In this document: piece by piece, positions 35,547 through 45,671 of the stretch
Numbering within the stretch: position 1 is the first letter of the stretch
How the letters are laid out: each line of letters begins with the position of its first letter
DNA from: CAVXFL01 sp963761015
Lineage (GTDB): Bacteria > Pseudomonadota > Alphaproteobacteria > Acetobacterales > Acetobacteraceae
DNA: 64,000 nucleotides
NCBI GenBank assembly: GCA_963761015.1
Contig: CAVXFL010000022.1
Coordinates: 138,785 to 202,784, forward strand
Direction of reading: 5' to 3'
Notes under the pieces: generated by a model
What the model saw: the letters and a program-made list of their open reading frames with translations, nothing else
Database searches by the model: none
What the model was told of the DNA's origin: nothing
Translations under genes and position numbers: made by a program

Positions 35547-37265
35547 ATGCAGAACGCACGCCTCCTCCGCCGCTCGCTCCTACTTTCCGTCTCGCTGCTG
35601 TCGGCCGTTGCCGCGCCGGCGCTCATGCCGAGCGCCGCCCGGGCGAACGCGCTGCTGCTCGGCCCGCCGACCGGCGCTTTCGGCGCCTATCTGGCCGGCC
35701 GCTTCGCCGAAAAGCAGGGCGATTTCGCGTACGCCTCCCGGGCCCTGCTGGACGCCGCGCACGGCGACCCGGACAACATCGATTTGCGTAAGCAGGCCTT
35801 CGTCGCCTGCATTCTCGACGGGCGGACGGAAGCCCTCGCCTTGGCCATGCAACTGCCGCGCGATGCCGCGGCGCAACTCTTCATCGCCGACGCGGATGCC
35901 GTCGCCGGGCGCTGGGACGACGCGGTCGGGCGCTATCGCGCGCTCTCACATGAATCCTCGCCGGCGCAAATGGTGCAGCCGCTGCTGGTCGCCTGGGCCG
36001 AGCAGGGCGGCGGCCACACCGACGCGGCGCTCGCCACCTTGGAGCCGTTGCTCCAGGGCGTCCACTTCCGCGCCGTTTACGCGCTGCATGCCGCGCTGAT
36101 CGCCGATCTCGGCGGTCGCGACGCCGATGCCGCGCGCTACTACCACATGGCCCAGGCGGCGTATGGCGGCACCAACCTGCGTCTGGCGCAAATCCTGGCG
36201 AGTTGGCAGGCGCGCCAGGGCGACTTGGCGGCGGCCAAGGCCACGCTCGCCATGCTGGCGCAGGGCAACCGGGCGCTCGGTATCGTGCTGCCCGCGCTGA
36301 GCGCGCATATCGCGGCCCGGCCGGTGGCGACCGCGACCGACGGCATCGCCGAGGCCTATCTGGCGCTGGCCGCGTCGCTGCGCCCGCAGGAGTCGACGGA
36401 TTTCGCGCAGATCCTGCTGCATCTGACGCTCGACCTGCGGCCGTCGCTGACGGCGGCGCGCCTGATGATGGCGGATACCCTGCAAGGTGCTCAGCGCCCC
36501 GAACTGGCGCTTTCGGCGCTGGCGCCGATCGCCTCCAGCGACCCGCTGCACGGTCTGGTGGTCTTGCGGCGCGCCGGGCTGGAACAGGCGATGGGCCGCA
36601 AGGACGACGCGGTGCGGGACCTGGAGGCGCTGGCCCGCGAATACCCGACAAGCCCGGAGCCATTCATCCAGATCGGCGACGTGCTGCGCGGTGAGTCGCG
36701 TTTCGCGGACGCCGTGGACGCCTACACCAAGGCGCTCGCGCGCATCGGCACACCCACACGCGCCGACTGGCCGGTGTTCTACGCCCGCGCCATTGCCTAC
36801 GATCGCGCTCATCAATGGGACCGGGCCGAGGCGGATCTCGACCATGCGCTCAAGCTCTCTCCCGATGAGCCGTACGTGCTGAACTATCTCGGCTATTCCT
36901 GGGCCGAGCAGGGCCGCAATTTGGATCAGGCGCGCCGGCTGATCGACAAGGCCGCGCAACTGAAGCCGAACGACGGGGCGATCCTGGACAGCATGGGCTG
37001 GGTGCTGATGCGCCAGGGCAACACGGGCGAGGCGATCCGCTGGTTGGAGCGGGCGGTGGAGTTGGATTCCGAGGATGCGACGATCAACGGCCATCTGGGC
37101 GATGCCTATTGGGCGGCCGGGCGCAAGCTCCAGGCGCAGTTCCAATGGCGCCGGGCGCTGACGCTCAACCCCGAGCCCGCCGACGCGGCCAAGCTGGAAG
37201 CGAAGCTGCGCGATTCGACCAGTGCCGCGATCAAGCCGGCGACGGCGACGACGCAGGTTCAGTAA
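35547..37265 (+). CDS. Periplasmic tetratricopeptide-repeat protein
   Basis: A 572-residue protein with an N-terminal signal peptide (RRSLLLSVSLLSAVAAPALMPSAARA) and about ten TPR-like helical hairpins. The clearest are toward the C-terminus: PFIQIGDVLRGESRFADAVDAYTKAL, YLGYSWAEQGRNLDQARRLI and LDSMGWVLMRQGNTGEAIRWLERAVEL. It likely acts as a protein-interaction scaffold in the envelope. The ETF-QO - TPR - ispE order recurs in Acetobacteraceae. It starts 63 bp after ETF-QO. Confidence 0.85.
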   Translation: MQNARLLRRSLLLSVSLLSAVAAPALMPSAARANALLLGPPTGAFGAYLAGRFAEKQGDFAYASRALLDAAHGDPDNIDLRKQAFVACILDGRTEALALAMQLPRDAAAQLFIADADAVAGRWDDAVGRYRALSHESSPAQMVQPLLVAWAEQGGGHTDAALATLEPLLQGVHFRAVYALHAALIADLGGRDADAARYYHMAQAAYGGTNLRLAQILASWQARQGDLAAAKATLAMLAQGNRALGIVLPALSAHIAARPVATATDGIAEAYLALAASLRPQESTDFAQILLHLTLDLRPSLTAARLMMADTLQGAQRPELALSALAPIASSDPLHGLVVLRRAGLEQAMGRKDDAVRDLEALAREYPTSPEPFIQIGDVLRGESRFADAVDAYTKALARIGTPTRADWPVFYARAIAYDRAHQWDRAEADLDHALKLSPDEPYVLNYLGYSWAEQGRNLDQARRLIDKAAQLKPNDGAILDSMGWVLMRQGNTGEAIRWLERAVELDSEDATINGHLGDAYWAAGRKLQAQFQWRRALTLNPEPADAAKLEAKLRDSTSAAIKPATATTQVQ

Positions 37266-37364
37266 CCGCCCGCGCGGTGCCACGACTGGGGTGAGCGCGA
37301 GCGAACCCCGTCGCGTTCCGGCACGGATTCCGCGAATGAGCGATCCAGGGCTTGGCACGGCTCG

Positions 37365-38246
37365 GTGACGATGCTGATCGAGCCGGCGCCAGCCAAGGTC
37401 AATCTGTACCTGCATGTCGTCGGCCGGCAGGCCGACGGGTATCACCTGCTCGACAGCCTCGCGGTATTCGCCGGTGTCGCCGACGAACTGCGGGCGGAAC
37501 CGGCGGACGGGCTTTCCTTGTCCATCGCGGGCGAGCACGCGGCGGACCTGCGGGGCGAACCGGATAATCTGGTGCTGCGGGCGGCTCGATCCCTGGCCGC
37601 CGCGGCCGGGATCGAGCCGGGCGCCCGGCTCCTGTTGGACAAGCGGCTGCCGGTGGCCTCGGGGATCGGCGGTGGGTCGGCCGACGCCGCCGCGGCGCTG
37701 CGGTTGCTGGCGCGGCTTTGGAATGTCGGCATCGATTCCGCCGATCTCGCCGCTCTCGCCGCCGCGATCGGCAAGGACGTGCCGGCGTGTCTCGGCTCGC
37801 GCCCGGCCCGGATGCGCGGGACCGGCGAGACGTTGAGCCCCGCGCCGGACCTGCCTGAGTTCGGGATGGTGCTGGTCAACCCCGGTCTGCCCGTCGCGAC
37901 CGCCGGGGTGTTTCGCGGCTACCGTAGCAGCGGCCGGGCCTTCTCGCCGGAGGCGCGAATGCCGGCACGCTGGCGCGACGCGGCGGCCCTGGCTGGCGAT
38001 CTGGCGCGCGCCGGCAACGACCTGGAGCCGGCGGCCATTGCGCTCTGCCCGGCAATCGCCGAGATACTCGTGGCCCTGCGCGCCGACCCCGATTGCCTGC
38101 TGGCCCGCATGAGCGGCTCCGGCGCAACCTGTTTTGGGCTGTTCGCAAGTCCAGCCCGCGCCGAGACCGCCGCCGCCCGGCTGCCGGCGAAATGGTGGCG
38201 CTGGGGCGGCGGGCCGGCCGCCTGTCCCGATGGAGACGCGATGTGA
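37365..38246 (+). CDS. ispE: 4-diphosphocytidyl-2-C-methyl-D-erythritol kinase
   Basis: A 293-residue GHMP kinase of the MEP isoprenoid pathway that phosphorylates CDP-methylerythritol at the 2-hydroxyl. Substrate motif PAPAKVNLYLHVVGRQADGYH is near the N-terminus, the ATP-binding loop PVASGIGGGSADAAAAL lies around 96-111, and the C-terminal GHMP motif is MSGSGATCFGLF. Start GTG 37365 or ATG 37371 (two codons later). Its stop overlaps the cysD GTG start. Confidence 0.94.
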   Translation: MTMLIEPAPAKVNLYLHVVGRQADGYHLLDSLAVFAGVADELRAEPADGLSLSIAGEHAADLRGEPDNLVLRAARSLAAAAGIEPGARLLLDKRLPVASGIGGGSADAAAALRLLARLWNVGIDSADLAALAAAIGKDVPACLGSRPARMRGTGETLSPAPDLPEFGMVLVNPGLPVATAGVFRGYRSSGRAFSPEARMPARWRDAAALAGDLARAGNDLEPAAIALCPAIAEILVALRADPDCLLARMSGSGATCFGLFASPARAETAAARLPAKWWRWGGGPAACPDGDAM

Positions 38247-39151
38247 CGCTCGCTCATGGTTCCGCGCTGAAACGCCTGGAGGCGGAGAGCATCCACATTT
38301 TCCGCGAGGTGGCGGCGGAAGCCCGCAACCCGGTGCTGCTCTACTCGATCGGCAAGGACTCCTCCGTCCTCGTGCATCTCGCCCTGAAGGCGTTCTATCC
38401 GGCGAAGCCGCCGTTCCCGCTGCTGCACATCGACACGACCTGGAAATTCCGCGACATGATCGCCTTCCGGGACACGACGGCGGAACGGCTGGGCTTGCGG
38501 CTGATCGTCCACACCAACCCGGACGGGCTGCGCCAGAATATCAACCCGTTCGACCACGGCTCGGCCGTCTACACCAACGTGATGAAGACCGAGGCGCTGA
38601 AGCAGGCGCTGCGCGCCGGCGGGTTCGACTTCGCGTTCGGCGGCGCGCGGCGCGACGAGGAGGCCTCGCGCGCCAAGGAGCGCATCATTTCCGTGCGCAA
38701 CGCCAACTTCGCCTGGGACCCGAAGCGGCAGCGGCCGGAACTTTGGGATCTGTACAACACCCGGCTGGCGCCGGGGGAGACGGCGCGGGTGTTTCCGCTG
38801 TCGAACTGGACCGAACTCGACGTGTGGCGCTACATCGCGGCCGAGAACATCCCCGTGGTGCCGCTTTATTTTGCCGCCGAGCGTCCGGCGGTGGAGCGCG
38901 ACGGCCAGATCATCATGGTGGACGACGACCGGATGCGCCTCGCGCCGGGCGAGGTGGTGCGCAAGCGCTCGATCCGTTTCCGCTCGCTCGGCTGCTATCC
39001 GCTGAGCGGTGGGGTCGAGTCCTCTGCCCGCACGCTGTCCGAGATCGTCGCCGAGACGATGCGGGCGCGAACTTCCGAGCGCGGCTCCCGCCTGATCGAT
39101 TTCGACCAGTCCGCTTCCATGGAGCGCAAGAAGCGCGAGGGGTATTTTTAG
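38243..39151 (+). CDS. cysD: Sulfate adenylyltransferase subunit 2 (CysD-like), without adjacent cysN
   Basis: A 302-residue member of the PAPS-reductase/ATP-sulfurylase small-subunit fold, which forms APS from sulfate and ATP. The PP-loop is LLYSIGKDSSVLVHLAL. FGGARRDEEASRAKERI, VFPLSNWTELDVWRYI and the C-terminal RFRSLGCYPLSGGVES are diagnostic of CysD. Translation starts at GTG 38243 overlapping the ispE stop, with TGGAGA upstream. CysD normally needs the GTPase subunit CysN, usually encoded next to it; the next gene here is unrelated, so cysN must lie elsewhere. Confidence 0.92.
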   Translation: MTLAHGSALKRLEAESIHIFREVAAEARNPVLLYSIGKDSSVLVHLALKAFYPAKPPFPLLHIDTTWKFRDMIAFRDTTAERLGLRLIVHTNPDGLRQNINPFDHGSAVYTNVMKTEALKQALRAGGFDFAFGGARRDEEASRAKERIISVRNANFAWDPKRQRPELWDLYNTRLAPGETARVFPLSNWTELDVWRYIAAENIPVVPLYFAAERPAVERDGQIIMVDDDRMRLAPGEVVRKRSIRFRSLGCYPLSGGVESSARTLSEIVAETMRARTSERGSRLIDFDQSASMERKKREGYF

Positions 39152-39333
39152 CGGGCGGTCGCGGCGGCGGCGGGCCCGCTACTCCGCGGCGGAGTGGCAT
39201 TGCGATCACGGCAGCGGTAATCAAATTCGGGATCAGGATGCTCGCATACGCGGCCGGATCGAACCGGTGGCGCGCACGGGCGTTGCTTGCCTGACCCTGT
39301 CGTCGCTCGGGGCACAACAGAATGGGTGACCCA

Positions 39334-40200
39334 GCCATGCATTCATCACTGCACAGCGCGAGCAGGCTCGTGCTGTCCGGCCGGTATCGGCTCGGAAACC
39401 TCGCCGTCGCGACCGCAACCGCAGTCGTTCTGGCCGCCGGCACCATGGCACCGGCAGCGGCGCATGCCACGACCTCGAATGCCTACCGCGCCGAAGCGTC
39501 GCGGCCGTCCTCGCTCACCATGAAGCAAGCGCAGACGATCTTGCGATCGCGGGGCCTGTACCGTGGCGACATCGACGGCATCGCCGGGCCGAAGACCGAA
39601 GTTGCCCTGAAGACCTTCCAGCACGAGGCGGGGCTGACGCCCTCCGGCACGCTGAATACCCGCACGATCGCCGCGCTGCTGGGTTACGGCTCGGCCGGGA
39701 GTGGCCCCGGCGCGGCGCACGTTGCCAACGCCAACGCGCAGGGTGCGGACAACGGGCCGTCGCAGGGCGGTAACGGGTTTTGGCTTGCCGCCAATGAGGG
39801 TCCTTCGGGAAATAGCCTGAGCGCGCTTCCGCCGACGCACGGCGCTGGCGCGGCCGGAACCAACGCGAATGGCACCGGGACCACCACGGCCGCGAACGGC
39901 GTCACGGCGGGTGGAGGGGGCACTCACACCGGGGCGCGTATTATCACGGTGCAGACCGAGCATCCGGCGACAACGACCACTGCGCCGGCAACGACCACGC
40001 CGCCGGCAATGACCACGGAGGGCACGAAGCCAGTGCCGGGTACCGCGACGGTCGTGCCCCCGGCCACCACGGCTCCGGCCACCACCACCGCCCTCAACGA
40101 GGGCTGGCGCAGCGGCGGCTGGGGCGGCGGGTGGTGGGGTCTCATCGGGCTGATCGGGCTGTTCGGCCTCGCCGGCCGAGGGCGGCGCGGTCCTCCCTGA
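39334..40200 (+). CDS. Peptidoglycan-binding domain protein with WGxxGxxG-type C-terminal anchor
   Basis: About 288 residues. The N-terminal hydrophobic segment (LAVATATAVVLAAGTMAPAAAHA) is a signal peptide. Residues 65-120 are a PGB_1 domain (MKQAQTILRSRGLYRGDIDG ... GPKTEVALKTFQHEAGLTPSG). A long Ala/Thr/Pro/Gly linker follows, then a C-terminal GWGGGWWGLIGLIGLFGLAG stretch ended by RGRRG. That tail, a Trp-Gly-Gly helix followed by Arg residues, is the WGxxGxxG sorting-signal type. The start may be ATG 39322 (MGDPAMH) or 39334. The role is probably cell-wall association. Confidence 0.75.
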   Translation, partial: AMHSSLHSASRLVLSGRYRLGNLAVATATAVVLAAGTMAPAAAHATTSNAYRAEASRPSSLTMKQAQTILRSRGLYRGDIDGIAGPKTEVALKTFQHEAGLTPSGTLNTRTIAALLGYGSAGSGPGAAHVANANAQGADNGPSQGGNGFWLAANEGPSGNSLSALPPTHGAGAAGTNANGTGTTTAANGVTAGGGGTHTGARIITVQTEHPATTTTAPATTTPPAMTTEGTKPVPGTATVVPPATTAPATTTALNEGWRSGGWGGGWWGLIGLIGLFGLAGRGRRGPP

Positions 40201-40349
40201 GCGGGGATTGCTCACCGCGATGCCCGCACGCAAACGGCATCGCGGCACCGCCCCGAGAGGGTCGATCTCGGCTGGTCCGATCTGTACGCGGGTTTCACGA
40301 GCGGTCCACGGCTGCTTTGCCGTGGCCGCTTCGCGACTGAGAGAAACCC

Positions 40350-40889
40350 CTAGAAGAGCCAGTCCAACATGCCGCCGCTCTTTGCCTTGGCACGCGCCGT
40401 CGCCGGCGCGGGGGCCGCCGGGGTTTTCGCGCCGCGCTCGCGCAAGCGGGCCGCCTCCTGGCCAGGATCGATCGGGGCGCCGGGCGGCGGGGGCGAGCCC
40501 TTCCAGAACAGCAGCGTATCGGCGATTCCGGAACCGCTGTCCGCCTGGGACTCCTGGTCGATCAGCCGGCGGATGTTCCGCGGCGCCGGCGGGCCGGCGG
40601 CCTGCAGGAGCGCACGCTGGCCGGGGCTGTCCGCGCCTTTCTCTCCCGAGAGCGCCACTTCCGGGACGAGCACCGCCTCGGCCTGCAATCGCGGCGACTC
40701 CTCACGCGCGCCCGCCGCGCCGGGGCGAGGCGGCGGCAGCGAAAACGTGTTCGGGATCATCAGCGGCGGATGCGTCGTGACGGCGAACGCATCGGGGAGA
40801 TCGCGGTCGAAGGCGCCGCAACCCGTCACCGACAACGCGGCGACCAGGGCAGCCCCATAGCGGACCGGCAGTGATACACGGAAAGCCAT
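40350..40889 (-). CDS. DUF3035 lipoprotein
   Basis: A 179-residue lipoprotein from ATG 40889: signal LPVRYGAALVAALSVTGC, lipobox VTGC with the lipidated Cys followed by Gly. The body is proline-rich (HPPLMIPNTFSLPPPRPGA, the DUF3035 hallmark) and ends in a conserved SGGMLDWLF. In alphaproteobacteria this family is regularly encoded directly after lspA, as here (10-bp gap). The function is unknown, but an outer-membrane or BamF-like association has been proposed for relatives. Confidence 0.82.
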   Translation of the reverse strand: MAFRVSLPVRYGAALVAALSVTGCGAFDRDLPDAFAVTTHPPLMIPNTFSLPPPRPGAAGAREESPRLQAEAVLVPEVALSGEKGADSPGQRALLQAAGPPAPRNIRRLIDQESQADSGSGIADTLLFWKGSPPPPGAPIDPGQEAARLRERGAKTPAAPAPATARAKAKSGGMLDWLF

Positions 40890-40899
40890 GCCGGCTTGC

Positions 40900-41415
40900 T
40901 TAGCGGCGGCTCTCGGCACCGGCAAGCGGATCGTGGTCCGTGGGCCGGGAAAACAGGCTGTCGATGATCAGCACCGCCACCCCGCAGACGATCGCGGCAT
41001 CGGCGAGGTTGAACACGTACCAGGACCAGCCGAATGCGTGCGCGTGGATGAAATCCACCACCATGCCGAAGCGCAGCCGGTCGATGACATTGCCGACGGC
41101 GCCGCCGGCTATGGCGCCGAGCGCGACCGCGACGATCCACGAATGCGCCCGGCGCAGCCACAGGCCGAGCGCCACGACGATCACGAGCGCCACCCCGGCC
41201 AGTACCCAGGTTCCCCACGCGCCCAGGCCATTGAGCAAACCGAAGGTGATGCCGCGGTTCCAGACCATGGTGAGGCTGAGCACCGGCAGGAGGTTCACGT
41301 TGCCGATCGCCGGCAGGTGCAGCCCGTGCAGCACCCACCATTTGGTCCCTTGGTCGGCGGCGAGAACCAGGAGGGCGGTTACGAGGCCGAGCACCGTCAT
41401 GCGCCGCCCCCTCAT
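40900..41415 (-). CDS. lspA: Lipoprotein signal peptidase
   Basis: A 171-residue aspartic signal peptidase II, an inner-membrane protein that cleaves prolipoprotein signal peptides after lipidation. Four hydrophobic segments are visible. The two catalytic aspartates lie in GNVIDRLRFGMVVDFI and FNLADAAIVCG, with the early motif LAADQGTKWWV. ATG 41415 overlaps the ileS stop (ATGA); ATG 41400 is an alternative. The ileS-lspA-DUF3035 order is standard. Confidence 0.93.
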   Translation of the reverse strand: MRGRRMTVLGLVTALLVLAADQGTKWWVLHGLHLPAIGNVNLLPVLSLTMVWNRGITFGLLNGLGAWGTWVLAGVALVIVVALGLWLRRAHSWIVAVALGAIAGGAVGNVIDRLRFGMVVDFIHAHAFGWSWYVFNLADAAIVCGVAVLIIDSLFSRPTDHDPLAGAESRR

Positions 41416-44246
41416 TCCGCGGCCTTCCCCCGGCGTACGCCGGGGCCGGATTCGACCGCGTCGACGCAGCGCCGGCAGAGCGCAGGGTGGCTCGGGTTCT
41501 CGCCCACTTCCGTCAGTACGCGCCAGCAGCGCGCGCATTTTTCGCCGGGAGCCTTCCCCGCCACGACGCCCAGCCGCATGCCGCCGCGCTCGAGTTTCAC
41601 ATCGGAGACGATCAGCACCTCCGCCCATTCCTCGGGGGTCAGCAGAAAATCGTCGTTCTCTTGAAACACGAGCGCGACCTGCGCCTGCAAGGACGAGCCG
41701 ATTACGCCGTCCCGCCTCATCGCTTCCAGCTCGACCGTTGCATTACTCCGCCGCTCGCGGATGCGCTCCCACTTGAGCGCCAGTTCGTCGTCGCGCCAAG
41801 CGTCCGGCAGTTCCGGCCAGGTTTGCAGATGCACGCTGATTTCTTCCCCGAACCGCGCGGCCCACGCCTCCTCCGCCGTGAAGCACAGCACCGGCGCGAG
41901 CCAGGTGCAGAGGCAACGATGCAGGTGGTCGAGCACGGTCCGCGCGGCGCGGCGACGCAAACTGTCGGGCCGGTCGCAGTAGACAGAATCCTTGCGGATG
42001 TCGAAATAGAACGCCGACAGATCGTTGGCGCAGAAGGCGTGCAGTTCGGGATAGACGCCGGTCCATTCGTAGGTTTCTGCCGCACGGCGGACGCGCGCGT
42101 CCAACTCGGTCAGCCGGTGCAGCACCCAGCATTCCAGCTCCGGCATTTCCGACTGCGGCAGATGCTCGGCGGTGGAAAACCCGGCGAGGCTGCCGAGAAT
42201 CCAGCGCAGCGTGTTGCGCAGCCGACGATAAAGCTCCGCCTGCTGCTTCAGGATGTCGGGGCCGATGCGCAGATCCTCGGTGACGTCGCTGTTCATCACC
42301 CATAGTCGCAGAATGTCCGCGCCGTAGGTCTTCATCACGTCCTCGGGCGCGACGACGTTGCCGAGCGACTTCGACATTTTCCGGCCCTGCTCGTCGAGCA
42401 CGAAGCCGTGCGTCAACACCGCCTTGAACGGCGCGCGCCCGCGCGTGCCAACGGATTCCAGCAACGACGAATGGAACCAGCCGCGATGCTGGTCGGAGCC
42501 CTCCAGATACAGATCGGCGGGCCAGGGCAGGCCGCGCGCTTCCAGCACGAAAGCGTGCGTCGATCCGCTTTCGAACCAGACATCCACGATGTCCTTCACC
42601 TGCTCGTAGCCGGCCGGATCGCGGCCGGGGCCGAGGAAGCGCTCGGGCGGGGAAGAATACCAGGCGTCGGCGCCCTCCTCGGCGAACGCGGCGACGATGC
42701 GGTCGATCACCGCCTGGTCGCGCAACGGCTCGCCGGTCGCGCGCTCGACAAAGACCGGGATCGGCACGCCCCAGGCGCGCTGGCGGCTGATGCACCAGTC
42801 CGGGCGCGCGGCGACCATGCTGCCGATCCGGTTGCGGCCCTGCTCGGGTACGAAATACGTATCATCGATCGCCGCCAGCGCTTTCTCGCGAATGCACTGG
42901 GGCCCGTCCATGCGGATGAACCATTGCGGCGTCGCGCGGAAGATCAGCGGCGCCTTCGAGCGCCAGGAATGCGGATACGAGTGCACGAGCTTGCCGCGCG
43001 CGACCAGCGCGCCCGCCTCGCGCAACGCGTCGCTGACCGGATCGTCGGCCTTGTAGACGTGGACGCCGGCGAACAGCGGTACCCAGGGATTGAACCGTCC
43101 GTCATCGCCGACCGTCTCCGGCACCTCGATTCCATGCGCGCGTCCGAGCACGAAGTCATCGTCGCCGTGGCCTGGGGCGACATGCACGAACCCTGTGCCC
43201 TGTTCGATGGTGACGAAATCACCAAGCAACAGCGGCACGTCGAACTCGTAACCGCGCCCGCGCAGCGGATGCGCACAAATCAGGCCGGCAAGCTCGGCGC
43301 CCTTGAAGATGTGATCGACATGGTGCGTGGCGATGCCGGCGGTTTCGAGGAATTGCGGCAGCAACGAGAGCGCAACCAGCAGCCGCTCGCCGGCGCGCGC
43401 GCCCGCGCCCTCGTTCACGCTGCCGACATGGACCAGCGCATAGTCGATATCCGACCCGCAAGCGATGGCGCGGTTGCCGGGGATGGTCCAGGGCGTCGTG
43501 GTCCAGATGACGACTGACACTTGGCCTTGAGCTAATAGGCTGAACCAAGTAAGCGGGGCGCCGACGCTTCTCCGGCGAGACGACCGGAAACCGCACCCAG
43601 ATCGTCGTGCTCGTATGGTCGTGGTATTCGACCTCGGCCTCGGCGAGCGCGGTCTTCTCGACCGGCGACCACAGCACCGGGCGCAGGCCGCGATACAGTT
43701 CGCCGTTCATCAGGAATTTGCCGATCTCGGCCGCGATCGCCGCCTCGGAGGGAAAATCCATCGTGGCGTAGCGGTGCGCCCAATCGCCCTCCACGCCGAG
43801 CCGGCGGAATTCCTGCGCCTGCACACCCATCCAGTGCGCGGCATAGGCGCGGCACTCGGCGCGGAATTGCAGGACGGGGACCGCGTCCTTGTCGCGCCCC
43901 GACTTGCGGTACTCCTCCTCGATCCGCCACTCGATCGGCAGTCCGTGGCAGTCCCAGCCGGGGATGTAGTCGGCATCCCAGCCCGCCATCTGGCGCGCGC
44001 GGTTGACCACGTCCTTGAGAATCTTGTTCAGCGCCGTGCCGATATGCAGGTGGCCGTTGGCATAGGGCGGGCCGTCGTGCAGCAGGAATTTCGGCCGCCC
44101 GCGCGAGGCCTCGCGCAGCTTGTCCCAGAGCCCCATCGCCTCCCAGCGCGTCAGGATGTGCGGCTCGCGCTTCGGCAGATCGCCGCGCATGGGAAAGCCG
44201 GTCGTGGGCAGGAACACGGTGTCGCGGTAATCGGGTGCTGGCTCAT
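41412..44246 (-). CDS. ileS: Isoleucyl-tRNA synthetase (frameshift near 43.5 kb, probable second near the start)
   Basis: About 944 residues. Motifs in order: LHDGPPYANGHLHIGTALNK (HIGH box), IPGWDCHGLPIE, the editing domain VVIWTTTPWTIPGN, DVWFESGSTHAFVL, LEGSDQHRGWFHSSLL, GRKMSKSLGN (KMSKS) and the C-terminal zinc knuckle CARCWR...CRRCVDAV. The frame breaks between 43510 and 43565, just before the editing-domain WTTTPWTIP block. The N-terminus also looks shifted: ATG 44246 reads MSQHP in a frame one base off from DYRDTVFLPTTGFPMRG. Both are probably sequence errors in an essential gene. Confidence 0.93.
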
Positions 44247-44409
44247 CGGGCTCTCGTGCAGGGCGCGCCGGCAGGTTTCGACGAATGCGGGCGCGGGGTG
44301 CGAGCGGGAAGAATTTCGGCCTAGGCCGCGCTCGGTATTCACGCGCGGCGAGGGTATGGCCAACCCGCGCGCGAAGGACACGTGGAGCCGAACCCGCTGC
44401 ATCGCACAA

Positions 44410-45351
44410 CTATGGGGAGCGGCACCCGATCTGGTCAAGGATTTGCCGGGCCTGGGCGGCGTCGGCCACCATTTGCTCGGTCATTTCCTCCAGGGTGGGG
44501 TATTTGCGCTCCTCGCGCAGGTAGGAGTGCAGCCCCACGGTCAGCTCGGCGCCGTAGAGATCGCCGGAAAAATCGAACAGAAACACTTCGAGCAGGCTCG
44601 CCAGACCGGGCGCGATGGTCGGGCGGCGGCCGACATTGGCCACGCCGGGCCGCTCGTTCCCGTCCGGCATCCGCACAGTGACGGCATAGACGCCGCGCGC
44701 AGGCTCCAGATGGCGGCCGAGCGGGATGTTGACGGTGGGAAAACCCAGGATGCGGCCGCGCTTGTCGCCGTGCTGGACGACGCCGCGAATGGTCCAGACC
44801 CGCCCAAGCACCGCGGCGGCGCGTTCCGGATAGCCGTCCTGGAGCAGGCGCCGGATGCGCGTGGAGGAGATCAGCCCCTGCTCGTCCGAAAGGAGCGGCA
44901 CCACGGAAAGCCCAATCCCCCGCGCCTCGGCCTGGCGCGCCAGCAGCGCCGTGTTGCCGCCGCGCCGGTGGCCGAAGGCGAAGTCGGGGCCGCAGGCGAG
45001 GTGCCTGGCGCCGATGCCCCGGTGCAGCACGTCGGCGATGAACACCTCGGCGGAGACCTCGCTGAAGCTGCGATCGAAGCCGAGTTCGTAAAGCATGGAT
45101 ACGCCGAGCCGCGCCAGCGCCTCGGCGCGCTCCGCCGAGAGGGTCAGGCGGAATGGCGGATCGTCGGGGCGAAACAGTTCGCGGGGATGCGGCTCAAACG
45201 TCAGCACGGTGAGCGGTGCATCCGGCCGCGCCGCATGCGCCGCCCGGATCACCGCGGCGTGGCCGAGATGCACGCCGTCGAAATTGCCGAGTGCCACGCT
45301 GCCGCCGCGTGCCTCGGCGGGGATCGCGCGCCAATCATGGTAAATGCGCAT
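44410..45351 (-). CDS. ribF: Bifunctional riboflavin kinase / FAD synthetase
   Basis: A 313-residue enzyme making FMN then FAD. The N-terminal adenylyltransferase domain has VALGNFDGVHLGHAAVI and FGHRRGGN, with the ISSTRIR motif near residue 170. The C-terminal riboflavin-kinase domain has GVVQHGDKRGRILGFPTVNI and GVYAVTV. It is the first gene of ribF-ileS-lspA (160-bp gap to ileS). Confidence 0.94.
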   Translation of the reverse strand: MRIYHDWRAIPAEARGGSVALGNFDGVHLGHAAVIRAAHAARPDAPLTVLTFEPHPRELFRPDDPPFRLTLSAERAEALARLGVSMLYELGFDRSFSEVSAEVFIADVLHRGIGARHLACGPDFAFGHRRGGNTALLARQAEARGIGLSVVPLLSDEQGLISSTRIRRLLQDGYPERAAAVLGRVWTIRGVVQHGDKRGRILGFPTVNIPLGRHLEPARGVYAVTVRMPDGNERPGVANVGRRPTIAPGLASLLEVFLFDFSGDLYGAELTVGLHSYLREERKYPTLEEMTEQMVADAAQARQILDQIGCRSP

Positions 45352-45466
45352 GGCGCCGGCTTGTGCGGCAACCCGGGGCAGCGATCAACCTGGAGCCGAA
45401 CTCAGAACGGCGGTTAACGGGGCGCATCGGCCGATCCGTCCCATCTTGCTCAACGGAGACGATGTC

Positions 45467-45671
45467 ATGCTGAAGGTGGAAATCGAGCGGGAGACGAGAC
45501 GGCCGCTTCATCGCGGAAATACCAGAGCTTCCGGGCGTCATGGCCTACGGAAGGAGCCGGGAGGAAGCAGTGCGGCCAGAGTTCGAGGCGCTGGCGCACC
45601 GGACACTGGCCGATCGCGTGGATCAAGGCGTGCCGATCCCGGAGTTGCCCCAGAGCATTTCGGCAGCGTGA
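45467..45671 (+). pseudogene. hicB: HicB-family antitoxin, frameshifted
   Basis: A 67-codon HicB-type protein. It begins MLKVEIEREt and, after one extra base near 45495, continues DGRFIAEIPELPGVMAYGRS, REEAVRPEFEALAHRTLADR and VPIPELPQSISAA. This is the compact ribonuclease-H-like HicB/DUF1902 fold that binds HicA. ATG 45467 is preceded by GGAG. Its TGA overlaps the GTG start of a hicA-like gene. It lies between ribF and the SDR gene on the opposite strand. Whether it is truly broken or only carries a sequence error is undecided. Confidence 0.7.

Noticed and set aside
43510..43565. Programmed ribosomal frameshift in ileS (and similar sites)
   Set aside because: No slippery heptamer with a downstream structure was seen, and such breaks occur in at least a dozen unrelated genes here; sequence error explains all of them more simply.
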